Shown: in pieces, positions 1 through 11,700 of the stretch
Layout: every line of letters begins with the position of its first letter
Numbering within the stretch: the first letter of the stretch is position 1
Assembly: GCA_965153455.1 (NCBI GenBank)
Contig: OZ234494.1
Coordinates: forward strand, 13,268,001-13,332,000
Source of the DNA: Sphagnum compactum
Taxonomy: Eukaryota; Bryophyta; Sphagnopsida; Sphagnales
DNA length: 64,000 nt
Direction of reading: 5' to 3'
Position numbers and translations under genes: made by a program
The notes under the pieces: model-generated
The model's input: only the letters and a program-made list of their open reading frames with translations
What the model was told of the DNA's origin: nothing
Database searches by the model: none

Positions 1-131
1 GGGTAGGTCATCTATTTCCCTTGAGTTGAGCACAACACAATGTAAAAATTGAAATTCCATCTATACTTTTGACAGGCGTGTGCATTGGAAGCTATCAAAG
101 AGAATTCTGACTGGATGCAAAGTGTGCTTAC

Positions 132-3100
132 CTCCAGGAGCAGGTATTGGTGTCTTCCGTGGCCTTCCTACTTTAAGAGCTGTCACAACTGTTCCTTCAG
201 ATATATTCATCACTTCTGTCCAACATAGGAAGAGAGATGGATAACGAAAAACATTAGTAGCCCATGACATTGAGTGGGCAGACAAGACTTCAAGCAAAAG
301 GACAACTTCCTCCACCAACACACAAAAGAATTACATTCACATAATAAAAAAGGATCAGCTAAGGCTAAGAAAACACCTATATTAGACATAAAGGAACTGG
401 GAAGGGCATGACAAGTACTTTTAGTTCCACGTGGATTGCCATATGTAGGGGACTGATCCTCATAACCGGCCCCAGATGTACATGCAGACTCAGGGAGGCA
501 GAGATCATCGTCTTCTAAAGATCGTAGTCTGTCTGTCTCTCCTGCTGCAATGTGGTCTACATGCAGCTTAGGATCTCCTCATATTCAAGACGGAGGTTTG
601 TGGGATTCTATACAATACTGTACAGTCCTATTTTGGTGGACATCACTTTCTCATACAAGACTTAGTTCCAATAGTGTTAATATGGTTCTAAAAGTAGCTC
701 AACAAAATGAATCAATCATGTCGACAGTACATATGAGAAGACCGTTTGAAATGTAGCACACTGCAAGGGGGTCAATAAACCACACACCAAACTGCAAAGA
801 GTCATTTGAAATGAGATGGGAGGATACTGTCTTGAACTTGTAGCAACTTCTTTCTTGCCTTGCGCAGTGGCTTTTTATGACCAGCTCCATCATCCAACTC
901 TGCTGCTAAATCATCTGATGCTGTTAGTGACCTGCAACGCTCTGCCACATCAAGTACAAACAGTTCATGAATTTCAGTTCATTCCACGAAGCATATGTCA
1001 TGGCTCTTGTAACCCTGACATCTTTCTTTCTTCCCCAGAGAAATTGAAATTGTCAGAAGTGCTCAGCAAACACCTTGATCACCAATAATGTATTACAACC
1101 CAAAATTCTACCTCCATGCCATCTGTTTTCATTCCTAGCAGGAAACACACACACATTTTTCCAAGACTGTTTACACATAAATCAAAAGATGAAGCCCTAG
1201 GAATCAGTCCTCTTCCTACACATTAATTGTGTGGCAGGACACATAATAAGAAAATTCCCGGTGCAGAACTGAACAACAGCAACTGTAAAGAGTGTATAAT
1301 TCCTCTACCCACAACCAGAAAATTCAGGAGATTTGCCTCCACTAACCAGCATGTGCAGCATACTGGCTTGATTTTATTGGCTTTTTGCACATGTTGCATG
1401 AAACCTGTCAAAATCAACATTTCCAGGTGAGCATCCTTCTTTCCCCATCTCAAACACTGCACTGAGAGTAAGGCTTAAAATTTGGGGATTACATAGGCTA
1501 GTGATCCATACCAGGCCTAAGCGGTCTGTAAGTGGCTCCCGATCAAACACATGCATATCTGCCAAACAGCATTTCAACAGACAGCTGTTAATGTAGGGCT
1601 GAACTGCAAAATGGGAGAACCGTCGGCAATAGGGAGAATACAATAGACATGCCTTCCAACATGATCATGTGTGGTGAAGGGTAGAAAGTAGAAACCAAAT
1701 GAAAAACAAAGAATGATCTAAGGAACCAGCAACAAACACTCTTTCAAGGAAGTGGTAAAACCAGAATCAACAAGAGAATCATTAACCAGCTGCAAAGCAT
1801 ACAACATTGAGCTGCTCAGACACACATGCTACACAGGCTGCAGGCCCGGTATGTCCATAGCAATCCATTACTTTGCCCAAGGAGATCCGTATGTAAATTG
1901 GTTGTGCGCTGGGAATTGACCAGAGCACTAATATGCAGGAGACATCTGGCAACAACAAATTGAATATGGCAAGCCATCAAGAACTTTATCCTTACTGAAG
2001 TTGCTCAAGGAAACTTGTATGCAGACCAATATGCAAACAAATCCCTTAGCACTCCAGGAGAAAAGACTCCAGCACTCTTCTATTACACAGAGGTGGGGTA
2101 TTTACTACTTCCTCCCGACTTCCCCAACTCAGAAGAATTATGCAAGAATTCCCCTTTTCCAACCTCATTTAAAGAAGCCTTTAAAGAAGTAATGCACACT
2201 AGGTTACCTTCTTCCTCAAGAAGATTAGCTTCATCTGCCTCATCCATTTCTCTTTGTACTGTCTTCACTGCTGCTTTTTCCTGAGCTGCTTCTTCTGAAT
2301 AGGATAGATCCCCGACACCAATCCAAAGTCATAACACTCACATTGAAAAGTCACCATACAGAGTGAAGGTCTGCTGCAACTGCAGCTTAAGTCAGAAGAA
2401 CCTGTACAGCTATTGAAACTCGGTAGTATCATTTGAAAAGCAATCCAGTGAGAGATACTAACTACCTGCAGTGATCTCTACTGGAAAACCAGAAGCAAGG
2501 AGCTTCTCCATGGATGCCATGTGCCCTTTCCCACCTTCATGTAGGGTTTTGGGCAACCTACAAAAATTCAACCACCCATTACATCTCAGCTTTTGCACTG
2601 CTTCTAACAAGCCAGCACGTATGACTCTACATCTCCTCTGACTATTGTCTACTCCATGTATCTATTTGGACTCATGTTCCTCACATTCGTCTCAAACATA
2701 AGGCTCTGTGTCAGAAGGGAATCACCCATGGAGAAGGCCACAGGCAAGTAAAGACTGAGCTAATCGAGGAGCTGTGGGATTTACATCACAAAGGACCTTA
2801 CATAAATCCGAGGAGCTATGGGCTTTACAGAGAGCCATCCAGCAGTTTGCATAAACCTTCTCAACTGCCAAGATGATAAATCCTCACTTTTGTTACAGAA
2901 ATGGGACTTGCTACACAGATTGCAGTTTGTTTCTTTTCTTTTCCACCACTGTCTGATTTTTCAGCAAGTTCCACAACCTTCCAAACCTTTTTCCCACATA
3001 TGCTCAGCAGCAGCAAGGAAGGAGGGAAGGAAGGAAGGAAGGTTTTTTATGTGCAAAAGGGGGAAAAAAGGCTTACATGGAGAAGAGGTGGATTGGAACA

Positions 3101-3745
3101 TGAGCTCTACTCCCAAATCTCAATCATCTCCTTCACCTCCAACAGCAAGCAATCGATAGCCTCCCTCCAGCACAGAAGAAACCCTGGCACTACAAAACCC
3201 AGAAAAGCAGTAAGGTACACACATCCCCACTAATTCACAAGGAAAAAAAAAAAAACAAAAAAATATCATACCACAAAGAAAAATCCTTGAAAAGCACTAT
3301 CAGCCACAAAACCTTGCAAAAAACCCTCTGTCATACCTCAATGGGCCATGACTCCCGGACAGATGCAAAACAGAACTTGCAGAAAGAACAAGAACACCCC
3401 ACAAACCTTGCAAAAGGTTTACATCCCCAGGTGGTCCTCAAAAGAAAGAAAGGCAGATGAAACAGGGTTCAAATCAACAAAGATTCGGGATCTTTGGGGA
3501 CTTACAGATAATGCGCACACAAGGGAGTTGAGTTGTCCGTCTCCTTTTGTGCCCCGACTTATGCTTTCATGCAACACATCACCACATCATCCATCAAACA
3601 TGCCACTGCTGTTCCTCTTCCTGCCTGCACGACGGAAGGGGAAGATGACGGGGTTGCGAATACTGCGGGAAGAAGAATCTTACCGGCTGCTTACTACTTT
3701 CACGAGAAAATTTGTGCAATGGAATCTGTGGGCGATGGGCATCAT
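132..3745 (-). CDS. Ataxin-7/Sgf73-like zinc-finger nuclear protein (5' part; gene runs off left edge)
   Basis: Partial minus-strand gene. Visible exons 5'->3': 3745-3684, 2557-2466, 2294-2208, 1558-1512, 1404-1347, 941-828, 544-377 and 215-132; the last ends at a GTAAG donor, so the gene continues to the left. All seven junction phases close. The key exon (1404-1347 plus the start of the next) encodes a zinc-knuckle pattern, CNMC ... SQYAAHAERC, preceded by the acidic motif EADEANLLEEED. From memory this resembles a plant protein family with an EADEANLLDEED-CNAC-AAHAELC signature and the N-terminal zinc finger of ataxin-7/Sgf73, which anchors the SAGA deubiquitinase module. A basic KKPLRKARKK segment follows, then an acidic Ser/Cys-rich exon, then a GRPRK AT-hook-like stretch. 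Nuclear location and a SAGA role are inferred from family only. The ATG at 3745 is one choice; the same frame stays open upstream to 3925. Gene reality is fairly sure, function moderate. Confidence 0.62.
3016..3044. repeat. (GGAA)n microsatellite in intron 1
   Basis: A run of GGAAGGAAGGAAGG lies in the long first intron of the ataxin-7/Sgf73-like gene. The rest of the intron (2558-3683) shows no convincing exon. Confidence 0.7.
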
Positions 3746-3990
3746 TTTCCGAGTGCTACCGGATCTAACAAGATGGCAAACGGTGATGGCAGACGACGAA
3801 GAAGAAGAAGAAGAAGAGTAGTAGTCGGAGAGGAGAAGCGGCCGGTCTGTCGGGTCGGACGGAGAGAGAGGAGAGGAAAAAAGGAAAGCGTCGGAGAGGG
3901 AGGCAGAGTGGTAAGAAAGTAACACCCATGCCGCTTTGCCTCCCCACCGTTTTGAGGTGGTAGGGTTGTAGGCTGCAAGGCCGCAAATTA
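3746..3990 (-). promoter_or_regulatory. Probable 5' leader of the ataxin-7/Sgf73-like gene
   Basis: On the minus strand this stretch is pyrimidine-rich, with CTC/TCT runs and a (TTC)n tract at about 3797-3817, typical of plant 5' leaders. A strong donor follows at 3683/3682. No clear TATA box was seen. The reading frame of the first exon stays open through the Ser-rich tract, so part of it could be translated from an ATG at 3925. Confidence 0.35.
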
Positions 3991-4029
3991 AATCAGCGGC
4001 TTTTTTAATAATAGGAATTTAAATATTTG

Positions 4030-4600
4030 TAGACGAGATGGCGATCATCCATAGGAAGATGTAGAAAAACTGGCAAATCGTCATAAGGAAAGTTTAGCCA
4101 AATATGGCTATAAACCAGATATGCAATATAAATCTTTAATCATCCTTCTATATTTTGGGCTATACACTTCAAAACCAAATATAGAAACTTGGCGATGTTA
4201 TTATTAAATTTTCCTCTCTCTTCTTCTGGCGACTGAAAAAACCTCCAAAAAAATCCCTATATTTTCAAATTTCAAATTTTAAATTTCGTTTTTTGGCGAA
4301 CTTTTTCCCATAATAATAATAATAAAAGGCTGATAGGAAGCTGTCGAAAAAAAGTGGTGATCATTCCTTAAAAAGATTTAAACCAAATCTGGCTATAAAT
4401 AAACCAGAAATAAAATTTTACAAAATGTTAAATCATCCTTCAGTTTTATTTATGGCTAAACTCAATGAATACGAATCTGGCAATTTTGACTCTTTTTTTT
4501 TTTTTTTTTCCCTCACTTCTGGCGACTGAAAACCTCCAAAATCACTTTTTGTTCAAAAATGTAATTCTTAATTTCGCCAGTAAGAAAAAAAAAAAAAAAA
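4030..4600. repeat. Member of a dispersed 'tagccaaat..tggctat' repeat family
   Basis: The stretch holds phrases such as gatcatccataggaagat, tagccaaatatggctata and ctggcgactgaaaa. They recur, partly as reverse complements, in the large array at 54.8-57.1 kb. No coding potential was seen. It is likely a decayed non-coding transposon or satellite relative. Confidence 0.5.
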
Positions 4601-5854
4601 GAAGAAGAAGAAAAACAACAACAACAACAACACTGGGGCCCACAATGCTTAAAATTCATAGCCTGTGAAGCTTAGCTGCTTTTAAAGCAGACTGAGAGTG
4701 TCAGTCCAGTGCCTGCTGCAACCCACATAGAAAATTATATAATTAAAGAAAAAAAAACCAGAAACAAATTATTATAAAATGTGTTTTTTTATTAAAAATG
4801 TGAAACAAGAGGCCCATTGGCAACAGCTTTTGATTTTGCAGATATTTTTGATTGCCCACTGAGTGACTCTTCCCCCCCTATTTTTGTACACTATGAAGAA
4901 CTGGGCCCGGATTGTACTTACTATGAACCGGGGCCCCCGCAGGTTCCAACTAGAAATGAAGTGTTTCCCGATCATGTATGTTTTTCCCTTTCCGACTGAC
5001 TACTACTCCTCGTCATGTTACATATAAGGTGGTAAATTTTTTGTTCGGAAATGGCCCCACGGATTGGGGGTTCTAATCAAGGCCGGCCTTGTTGTTCTAG
5101 TGCGTAAAACCCAACTAGTCGGTGTCTTAAACCCAACTGGTTGGTGTCTTAAACCCAACTTCACCGGTTGATTCACATAAATTGTTAAATTGTTTGTGAC
5201 AACAGACGGACGGGGCAGGGTTTGGGTGAATTCGGGCTTCTCGTAGCCGGAAAAGCCGGTGGTTTAGGCCACTGTTGTGAGCGAGGAGGAGCTGGAATCA
5301 GTCAAGGCCTGCCCGATTGATTCCTGGCCTTAAAATTAACAGCTGTATACAGATTCTGTCAAGGCCTCTGCTGCTGCCGCCGATTAGGTCTTCAGAATTG
5401 GCATCATCCGTGCTGCTGCCGAACGAACGGGCTGATTGATTGATTCGGCAAGAGAATTTTAAAATAGTCGATTATTATTATAAGGTCGAACAATTTCTAA
5501 CTTTGCTATTCTGTGTAAAAAAGATAATTCTCGAAAGCTGTGAATTGCAGTTTCCTCGAGTGAAATGAAATGAAATGAATTGTGGACTGGGCACACTACC
5601 ACCACCACCACCACCACCAATCCCACCGAAGAAAAAACCCCCCTTCTAATACCCGGGCCCTTCAATAGGGCACGAAAGCCGGTTACGTACTCGAGAATGT
5701 GTCCTTAGGAAGGTGTCCTTAGGGGCATTTGGCCCCATATTGAATCACTAGACCAAGCCCTAGGGATGAACTCCGGCAAAATAAGCCCCCCCTAGAGTGC
5801 CCTAAAAGAGAGCATAAAAGTCCACATTTTGGTCATAACCTAGAGTAGGTATAT
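4601..5854. other. Intergenic, no gene seen
   Basis: Short ORFs only, with no splice-consistent chain. It contains a (CAA)n run near 4615-4632, a repeated phrase 'aacccaact..ggtgtctta' at about 5108-5160, and a (CCA)n tract at about 5597-5620. Nothing further is recognised. Confidence 0.5.
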
Positions 5855-5978
5855 TATTCAAGTACCTATTAAATGGCAGAATCGGCAGACCGCCACTCCT
5901 GGCTCTCTACCCAGCTTTGTTGCAATTTGCAGAATCAGGAGTGATGGCTGATTCTGCCATTTAATAAGTACTTGAATA
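5855..5978. mobile_element. Foldback (MITE-like) element
   Basis: Outer inverted arms at 5855-5883 and 5950-5978 match at 28 of 29 positions. An inner pair (ccactcctg near 5893 and caggagtg near 5937) extends the stem. The whole unit is about 124 bp, non-coding and single-hairpin, as in miniature inverted-repeat elements. No target-site duplication was settled on. Confidence 0.6.
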
Positions 5979-6861
5979 GGTACCCCCCTGCCGAGTTAAC
6001 TTATAAAGGTGAAAAAATTACACAAGGTGGTCTATCTCACCACATTTAAATTAATTTTACTTAGTTTTAAACCATTACCCTCACCTAGGGTCAGGTTCAT
6101 CACTGTAAAATTGAAAAATTATTATTATTATTCAAAAAGTCCTTTTTTTTTTTTGCATAATGAAATTATTTTAATTTTTCATTCATCCAAACTTTGAATT
6201 TTCTTTGAAATTTGTCATATGTTGGATATACATACAAAAATATTGGATGTATGTGTGAAAAGATGGTGGCACTGAATGAATGTGAATGTTCCAGATGAAA
6301 AAAAAAACGAACACTTGTCACAATGTTGATGCATCTAGAGGACTAAGGATGATGACATCATAAGGTATAAGTTAGTTCTAATCTTAAGGTGTTATCAACC
6401 CAAGTGAATGTAGTGTCCTTGCCTTAAGGCCTGGTTCAATAAAATGGCAACAATTGTGAGTGCACATCAAGGAGGAGGATGATTTTTGCAATTTCACAAC
6501 CCACCAAGGTTTGGGAGTGTAGGGTTTGAACATAGTACAACATGAGATGTATGTACCCTCCCACATGTTGTTGCTAATTGTCCATGCTTAAAATTGTACA
6601 CTGTGAATGCACTATAATTTGAATGTAGCTTAGGAGGATTTACATTTGTGAAACCGAGTTTGGACCTGTACATGTGCACACAGTACAAATGTTCTTCCAA
6701 AGGGCCAGTAAATAAAAATATGATTGACTTAAAAGGAGCCTTGGTTATTTCAAGGTCTCAAAGAACCTGCACTTTCCAGCAAAAGAACCAACAAAGAACA
6801 CGCAGAGACACAAGTTTCTAGGCAGTTCTTTCTTTAACTTTCAGAGAATGGCAGTTGTATA
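5979..6861. other. Intergenic, no gene seen
   Basis: AT-rich, with ATT repeats near 6118-6131. It probably includes the 3' UTR of the neighbouring minus-strand gene that ends at 6862. No other structure is supported. Confidence 0.45.
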
Positions 6862-8457
6862 TTAGATCTGATTCGCCAATTTTCTGAGAACAGCAGTTAC
6901 AAGATCAAAGAACTTCCATGGTAACCCGCCGGAGGTTTGCTGCCATTTCTGATACCCACAAAACACTGGTCATAACCTTGTGAGAGTCACTCACAAAGTG
7001 TCAGACCATGACCCTCATGTCTAATAGCAATGATGAGCTCCCATGACTAACCCCACCCACTCACACAGCTCCCAACAATGGCTGTAGATAAGAAGCATCT
7101 CCAGTGAGAATCAAGAAATCTCCATTCTCATCGTTAAGGAAGCCAGAACAAAGATAAAAATTTCTTTTAAGTCAAACAAAGACTTCTGGAAAAGGACTTA
7201 CAACACTGTGAACAAAGGACACCACGACAAAGACAAAACAAGAGAAAACAAAAAATACTCACTTGGTGTATGAACATGTGAACACTGGTTCAGGGACCAT
7301 CAACAGTAACATGTATGATGGTGACTTCTCTATCACATGTTCCACTCTGACTTCATTAGCTCCCTACAATGTGTATAGGCAGGTGTAAATACTAACCTGC
7401 ATTTTGAGTTTCTGCTGCAAGCCTGGAAGCAACAGGAAGACTCAGTCATGATATAGGCTAGCACAAGAGATAGAAACTAACAAAAACAGTCAATGGTATC
7501 CTCCTGCAAACTGATAAGCTCCATTTCATTTTAACCTACTCATTTTCATTTCATAAACAGGGATGTGAACCAAGCATCCCTGTATATGACCACAATCGAG
7601 AATTTGTGAAGAGAATGCCCACCCACACATTCCCTGACCATTGGGAAGCAAGTTTTGTTTACTTGGTGGTTGTCTCTCTCAGAGCAACCACTGGACACTT
7701 CAAGTCTTCCACAATGTCCAATGCTAAGACAGAATCACCACATTCAGGAAAAGGACATGCACAGAAAGGAACATCACTCAATATCTAGCACAGATCCATG
7801 AAGAGCCCTAGATTCATTAATACCCATATAACAAGAGGTTTGAATTGTACCTGAACCTGTACATAAAGGGACTGGACATTGTATGAAAACATTCAGAACT
7901 ATATGCTATGAAACTTGGTGGTAGGTGAATGCTAGTTTGGTCTTACAGTGATGGCAAACAGACTTTCTGATTGGTGATAGCATAGTACAGCTTAGTTGAA
8001 GACTGCACCAACTGAAACATTCACAACCATGATTGCTAACACCTCAGCTGTATTAGGGAATACCTCACTACAGTACAACCAAAATGATAAATGCGCAACA
8101 CCTTGAAAGTTTTGTGTCAGAAGGCAAAAACAAGCAATTTTTTGGGGCTTTTCCTACTAGCTGATTATTCTCATCCCATGTCTAAGAAGAAAGGGAATCC
8201 AGAAACACATTATTTACCACATTTACTAAACAATTATATGATCAAAAGCATGAAAAGACAATTGCACTTCTCTTACCTCATATCCCTTGACTATGGACTT
8301 CATGCTTTGGCATAGAGCACAAGGTCCAATCTTCTCATACTAGGAGTATCCTAACAGTTATCAAGCCCTTATGCATGCCATGATGTTTAGGAGTTTCACA
8401 ATAGAGTATTAATGAACTGGGCACCTGCATGGAATAACCAACAATGGCACCTTTCAT
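6862..8457 (-). CDS. Unrecognised 11-exon gene, predicted 225-aa protein
   Basis: Rebuilt by splice consensus and phase, minus strand: 8457-8425, 8339-8277, 8181-8102, 8067-8043, 8011-7947, 7723-7663, 7579-7540, 7422-7397, 7363-7263, 7163-7067 and 6948-6862. These sum to 678 nt, giving 225 codons plus TAA with every phase closing. An in-frame TGA precedes the chosen ATG. The protein has a CALC pair near residue 18, a run YYAITNQKVCLPS near residue 75, a hydrophobic stretch YMLLLMVPEPVF, and FLNDENGDFLILTGDAS, which has the look of a beta-rich fold. It ends ...LRKLANQI. No signal peptide or membrane helix is evident. I do not recognise the family. The gene lies in the same orientation as RAD23, only about 250 bp beyond its stop. 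One exon (7723-7663) has a competing, more protein-like frame (LDIVEDLKCPVVALRETTTK) that would break phase. Confidence 0.45.
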
Positions 8458-8702
8458 CTTCCACTTCCACCACAGTATTCAAAAGCCTGATTCTGTACTC
8501 TCTTGAAACTTGAAAGACAAGTGGAAAGTTTCAGCATGTTAAACTAGGCCTTCTGTTTGTGCAGGAAAGAAAAGGAACCCTGGCAGTGCAAGCACCTATG
8601 AAGGAAAACCCAAAGCAAATATGCCCCTCATGCAAACAGAAGTTTGATAGTGAGAGAGGGACCCTGAAATGTACAGATGTACCAGACATTTTTGCTATGT
8701 GG

Positions 8703-11700
8703 TTACATGTCTTCAAAATCGCCTGAATTCTCCAGAAGATAGTTGGCAGCCAATTGCTCATTCTTATCACATGCCAGGAAAGCCTCAATCACAAGTGCAC
8801 GGTCAAATCCCATGCCTTCAAGCTGTTCAGGAAAACACATCCCATGTAAATTACAGTAACATCTTCACACATTTGAGTGACTCAAAACATTCGCTTGATA
8901 GACAACTGAATAGAAATCAATCATAGAGGTGACTGCTGAATCTTACTAAGGACAGAATTGTAAATCAGAGGGTTTAGAAGAAGGGTTCAGGACTGTACCC
9001 TATCAATTGCTTCCCTCTCTTCTGGAGTCAGATTAATTGATTGTGGCATTGCTCCAAGTTGCCCAAGGATATCCCTGCATCCTTAAGACTGTCAAGTTTA
9101 GAGCAATGTGATACACTGTCTTAGAGCAGTGCAAACATTTCCTGCACATACCGAGACTAGACAAATAAACAAATGACGTCAATGTAATTGCAGAAAGAAA
9201 TTCCAACAAAACATGTAAAAAGGTAATCAAACAAATTCACATACATAAAACTGAATATCCATGAACACCCTAGAAACACACAGAAAGTCCTCTGGAAGAA
9301 GGTTCCCAACTTACCCCTCAGCACCTTCCCCACCTGCCTCATTGATAAGGCGAAGGAACTCAGCCTGATTCTCATTGATGAGCCGCAACAAGGCAGGATT
9401 TTGCTTCCCCAGCTCCTGAAGCATTGGCTGTTGTGATCCATTCACCATAAATCCAAAGAGCAACCCAGAGTTCAGAGGTTATTCTAATTGCTAATGCAGA
9501 ACAGAATGAGGACATGCGTGTTGTTCCAGATCACTTTGCTACAGATGCCAAAGACCTCCAAATGCTTGGTAGCAGTACTTGAACAGAGATGCAACAAAGA
9601 CAGAATGAGAACTGAGACAACTGGCACACAAACCTGTAGGATTTGTGGGTTTGCCTGGACCATTGTCCTCAAAGCTTGAAACTGCCAGAGAATAAAAGAA
9701 AAACAGAGCAAGCAGTACTGAGACATCCATGTAACAGGCTCAGTCCACTATGATCCCGCATTCCCTCTCACAAACCATCCAGCAGTAGGGTTGCCATTAT
9801 TTGTTGCCATGACATAACTTGGTATTATGTTAGTGAATTGGTGCATAACAAAACCAAGCTGCTAAGTTTCAAGATCTTCAACAAGGAGTCTTCAATCCAT
9901 ATCTGTAAATACCCATGGCATTCTAAATCCAATGCAACTCTAGTTGCTAGGCTGGCCAGCTGCTGACTGAAACATTACAGCTCCTAAATGGGTCTTCAAT
10001 TAATTATGCACAAAATGAGACCAGGATAACCTGGGGGTTGTTTCGCAAAAAGTCAAGAGCTCCAGCTCCAGCTCCTCCACCACCCAAACCAGGCATTCCC
10101 TGGACCAAAGACATGTAAAACTAAGTCATGGCATGTGATGGCTAAGTTCAAAGACAGAGTTAAAACATACTGATTTTCAACCCACAAACATGGACTATCT
10201 TTGGCAAAAAAGGTTGTGAGGTATATGTGTCCCTCTGGTGAACATCCCAAATTTCAATTCTAATTCCCACTGCCATCTCAAACCATACCTGAGGAAACAG
10301 GTCCAATGGTGCAGCATTAGGTCCTCCAGGAGCCGCTGGAGCTGGAACAGCAGGCACAGCAGGTGCAGGGGCAGTTGTTGCCGGAGCTCCAGGTACTGTG
10401 GCAGGATTGCGAGCTACAGGGACAGCCACCTCTGCAGCTTCTGGTATACCCTGCAAAAACATGAAGCCAAGAAGTCACAAACTGTGACATTAGACATACA
10501 AACACATTGCCAGTATGAAATCTCAGCAGAAGGATTGAAATGATGGGTCTAATTAGATAAAAATGGAACTGATACCATCAACAGGTCCAGGAAGACAAGA
10601 TGGCTTGTGCACAAACTGAGTTGCATTTCATGAATTGAGACCAAACACCAATAGGTTCACAAGGTCAATGTGTCGATACAGTGATCGTCAGAGCCTGTAC
10701 ATAAAGTTTGCGTACATATCAACAATGTGAGGCAGAGAACCTCATTTACAAATAAAAGCTCATCTGGTATCCTTGCTTGTGGAGCCTTCCAAGAAGGCCA
10801 TGTCTAGAGAAGTTTGGAGCCAGAATTCTAGGTTACTTGCAAGAAGAACAGAAGTTCACAATGAATTTTGGTACTTCTATTACTTCCAGGAATACTCTAT
10901 GTGAAGCTGGAAATAGGACATATTTCTGGCAGAAACCTAGACTGAGACAAAGGGAAGACTAAAACTGCAACCAAGCAGATATGGGGACCAGTCAATGTCA
11001 ATCTGTTCCTGCAGCAAACAAAGGGTGACTGACAAAGTAGAGCAGAATTCAAGTCAGGGTTTGTCACCTGAGGAAGATTGAAAGATAGAGAAAGAAGCAA
11101 AGCCTGCACTAATCACTAGGATAAAAGCTAAGTATGGTAGGACAAATAATGCCTCTTGACCACGGATGATACATATTGTTAACTTCAACCATACGTTTAA
11201 AGATGAAAAGTGACGCACTTATGGTTTCACTAGAATCATGGTGGTCTGAGACATCTTCTCGCTGGCATAGACTGAGGCACCTGTGAGCGGTCAAGCAACC
11301 TCACTATTAAATTGTCACACAAGGCAGATGACCTGCTATAACAGTCATACATAGGGATTGCCTGCAAGTAAACACCAAAGATTGGTTGTGAGATAATCAT
11401 GAAGGCACTAGTGCACCTGGGTTCATCACTTACAGAGTACAAATATTCGACTGCCCTTTCTGGATTGTTGAAAGCAGCACGCAGTGCACGTACAACAGTG
11501 TCTCGTGTCCAGCTACCTCCACCCATGTCAATGATCTGCTGAACTGTTTGCTCAAGGTTGGTCCCAGCAACAAGGTTTGATGCTGCCTGACCATACACAT
11601 CACCTGTACCCCTGCACAACAACAAGATTTTAGTAGGATTCCATTGGCACACACAGTGATTTGGTTTTGGCTTGAGTGCAATGCAATGATAAAAACTAGC

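Noticed and set aside
4817-4999. 60-codon ORF beginning MATAFDFADIFDC
   Set aside because: It looks protein-like but is short, isolated and without splice-consistent neighbours.
7202-7205. A 4-nt micro-exon (TGTT) flanked by cacag and gtaagt in the unknown gene
   Set aside because: It arose from a miscounted base in the next exon. With the correct count the 7363-7263 exon joins directly to 7163-7067 in phase.
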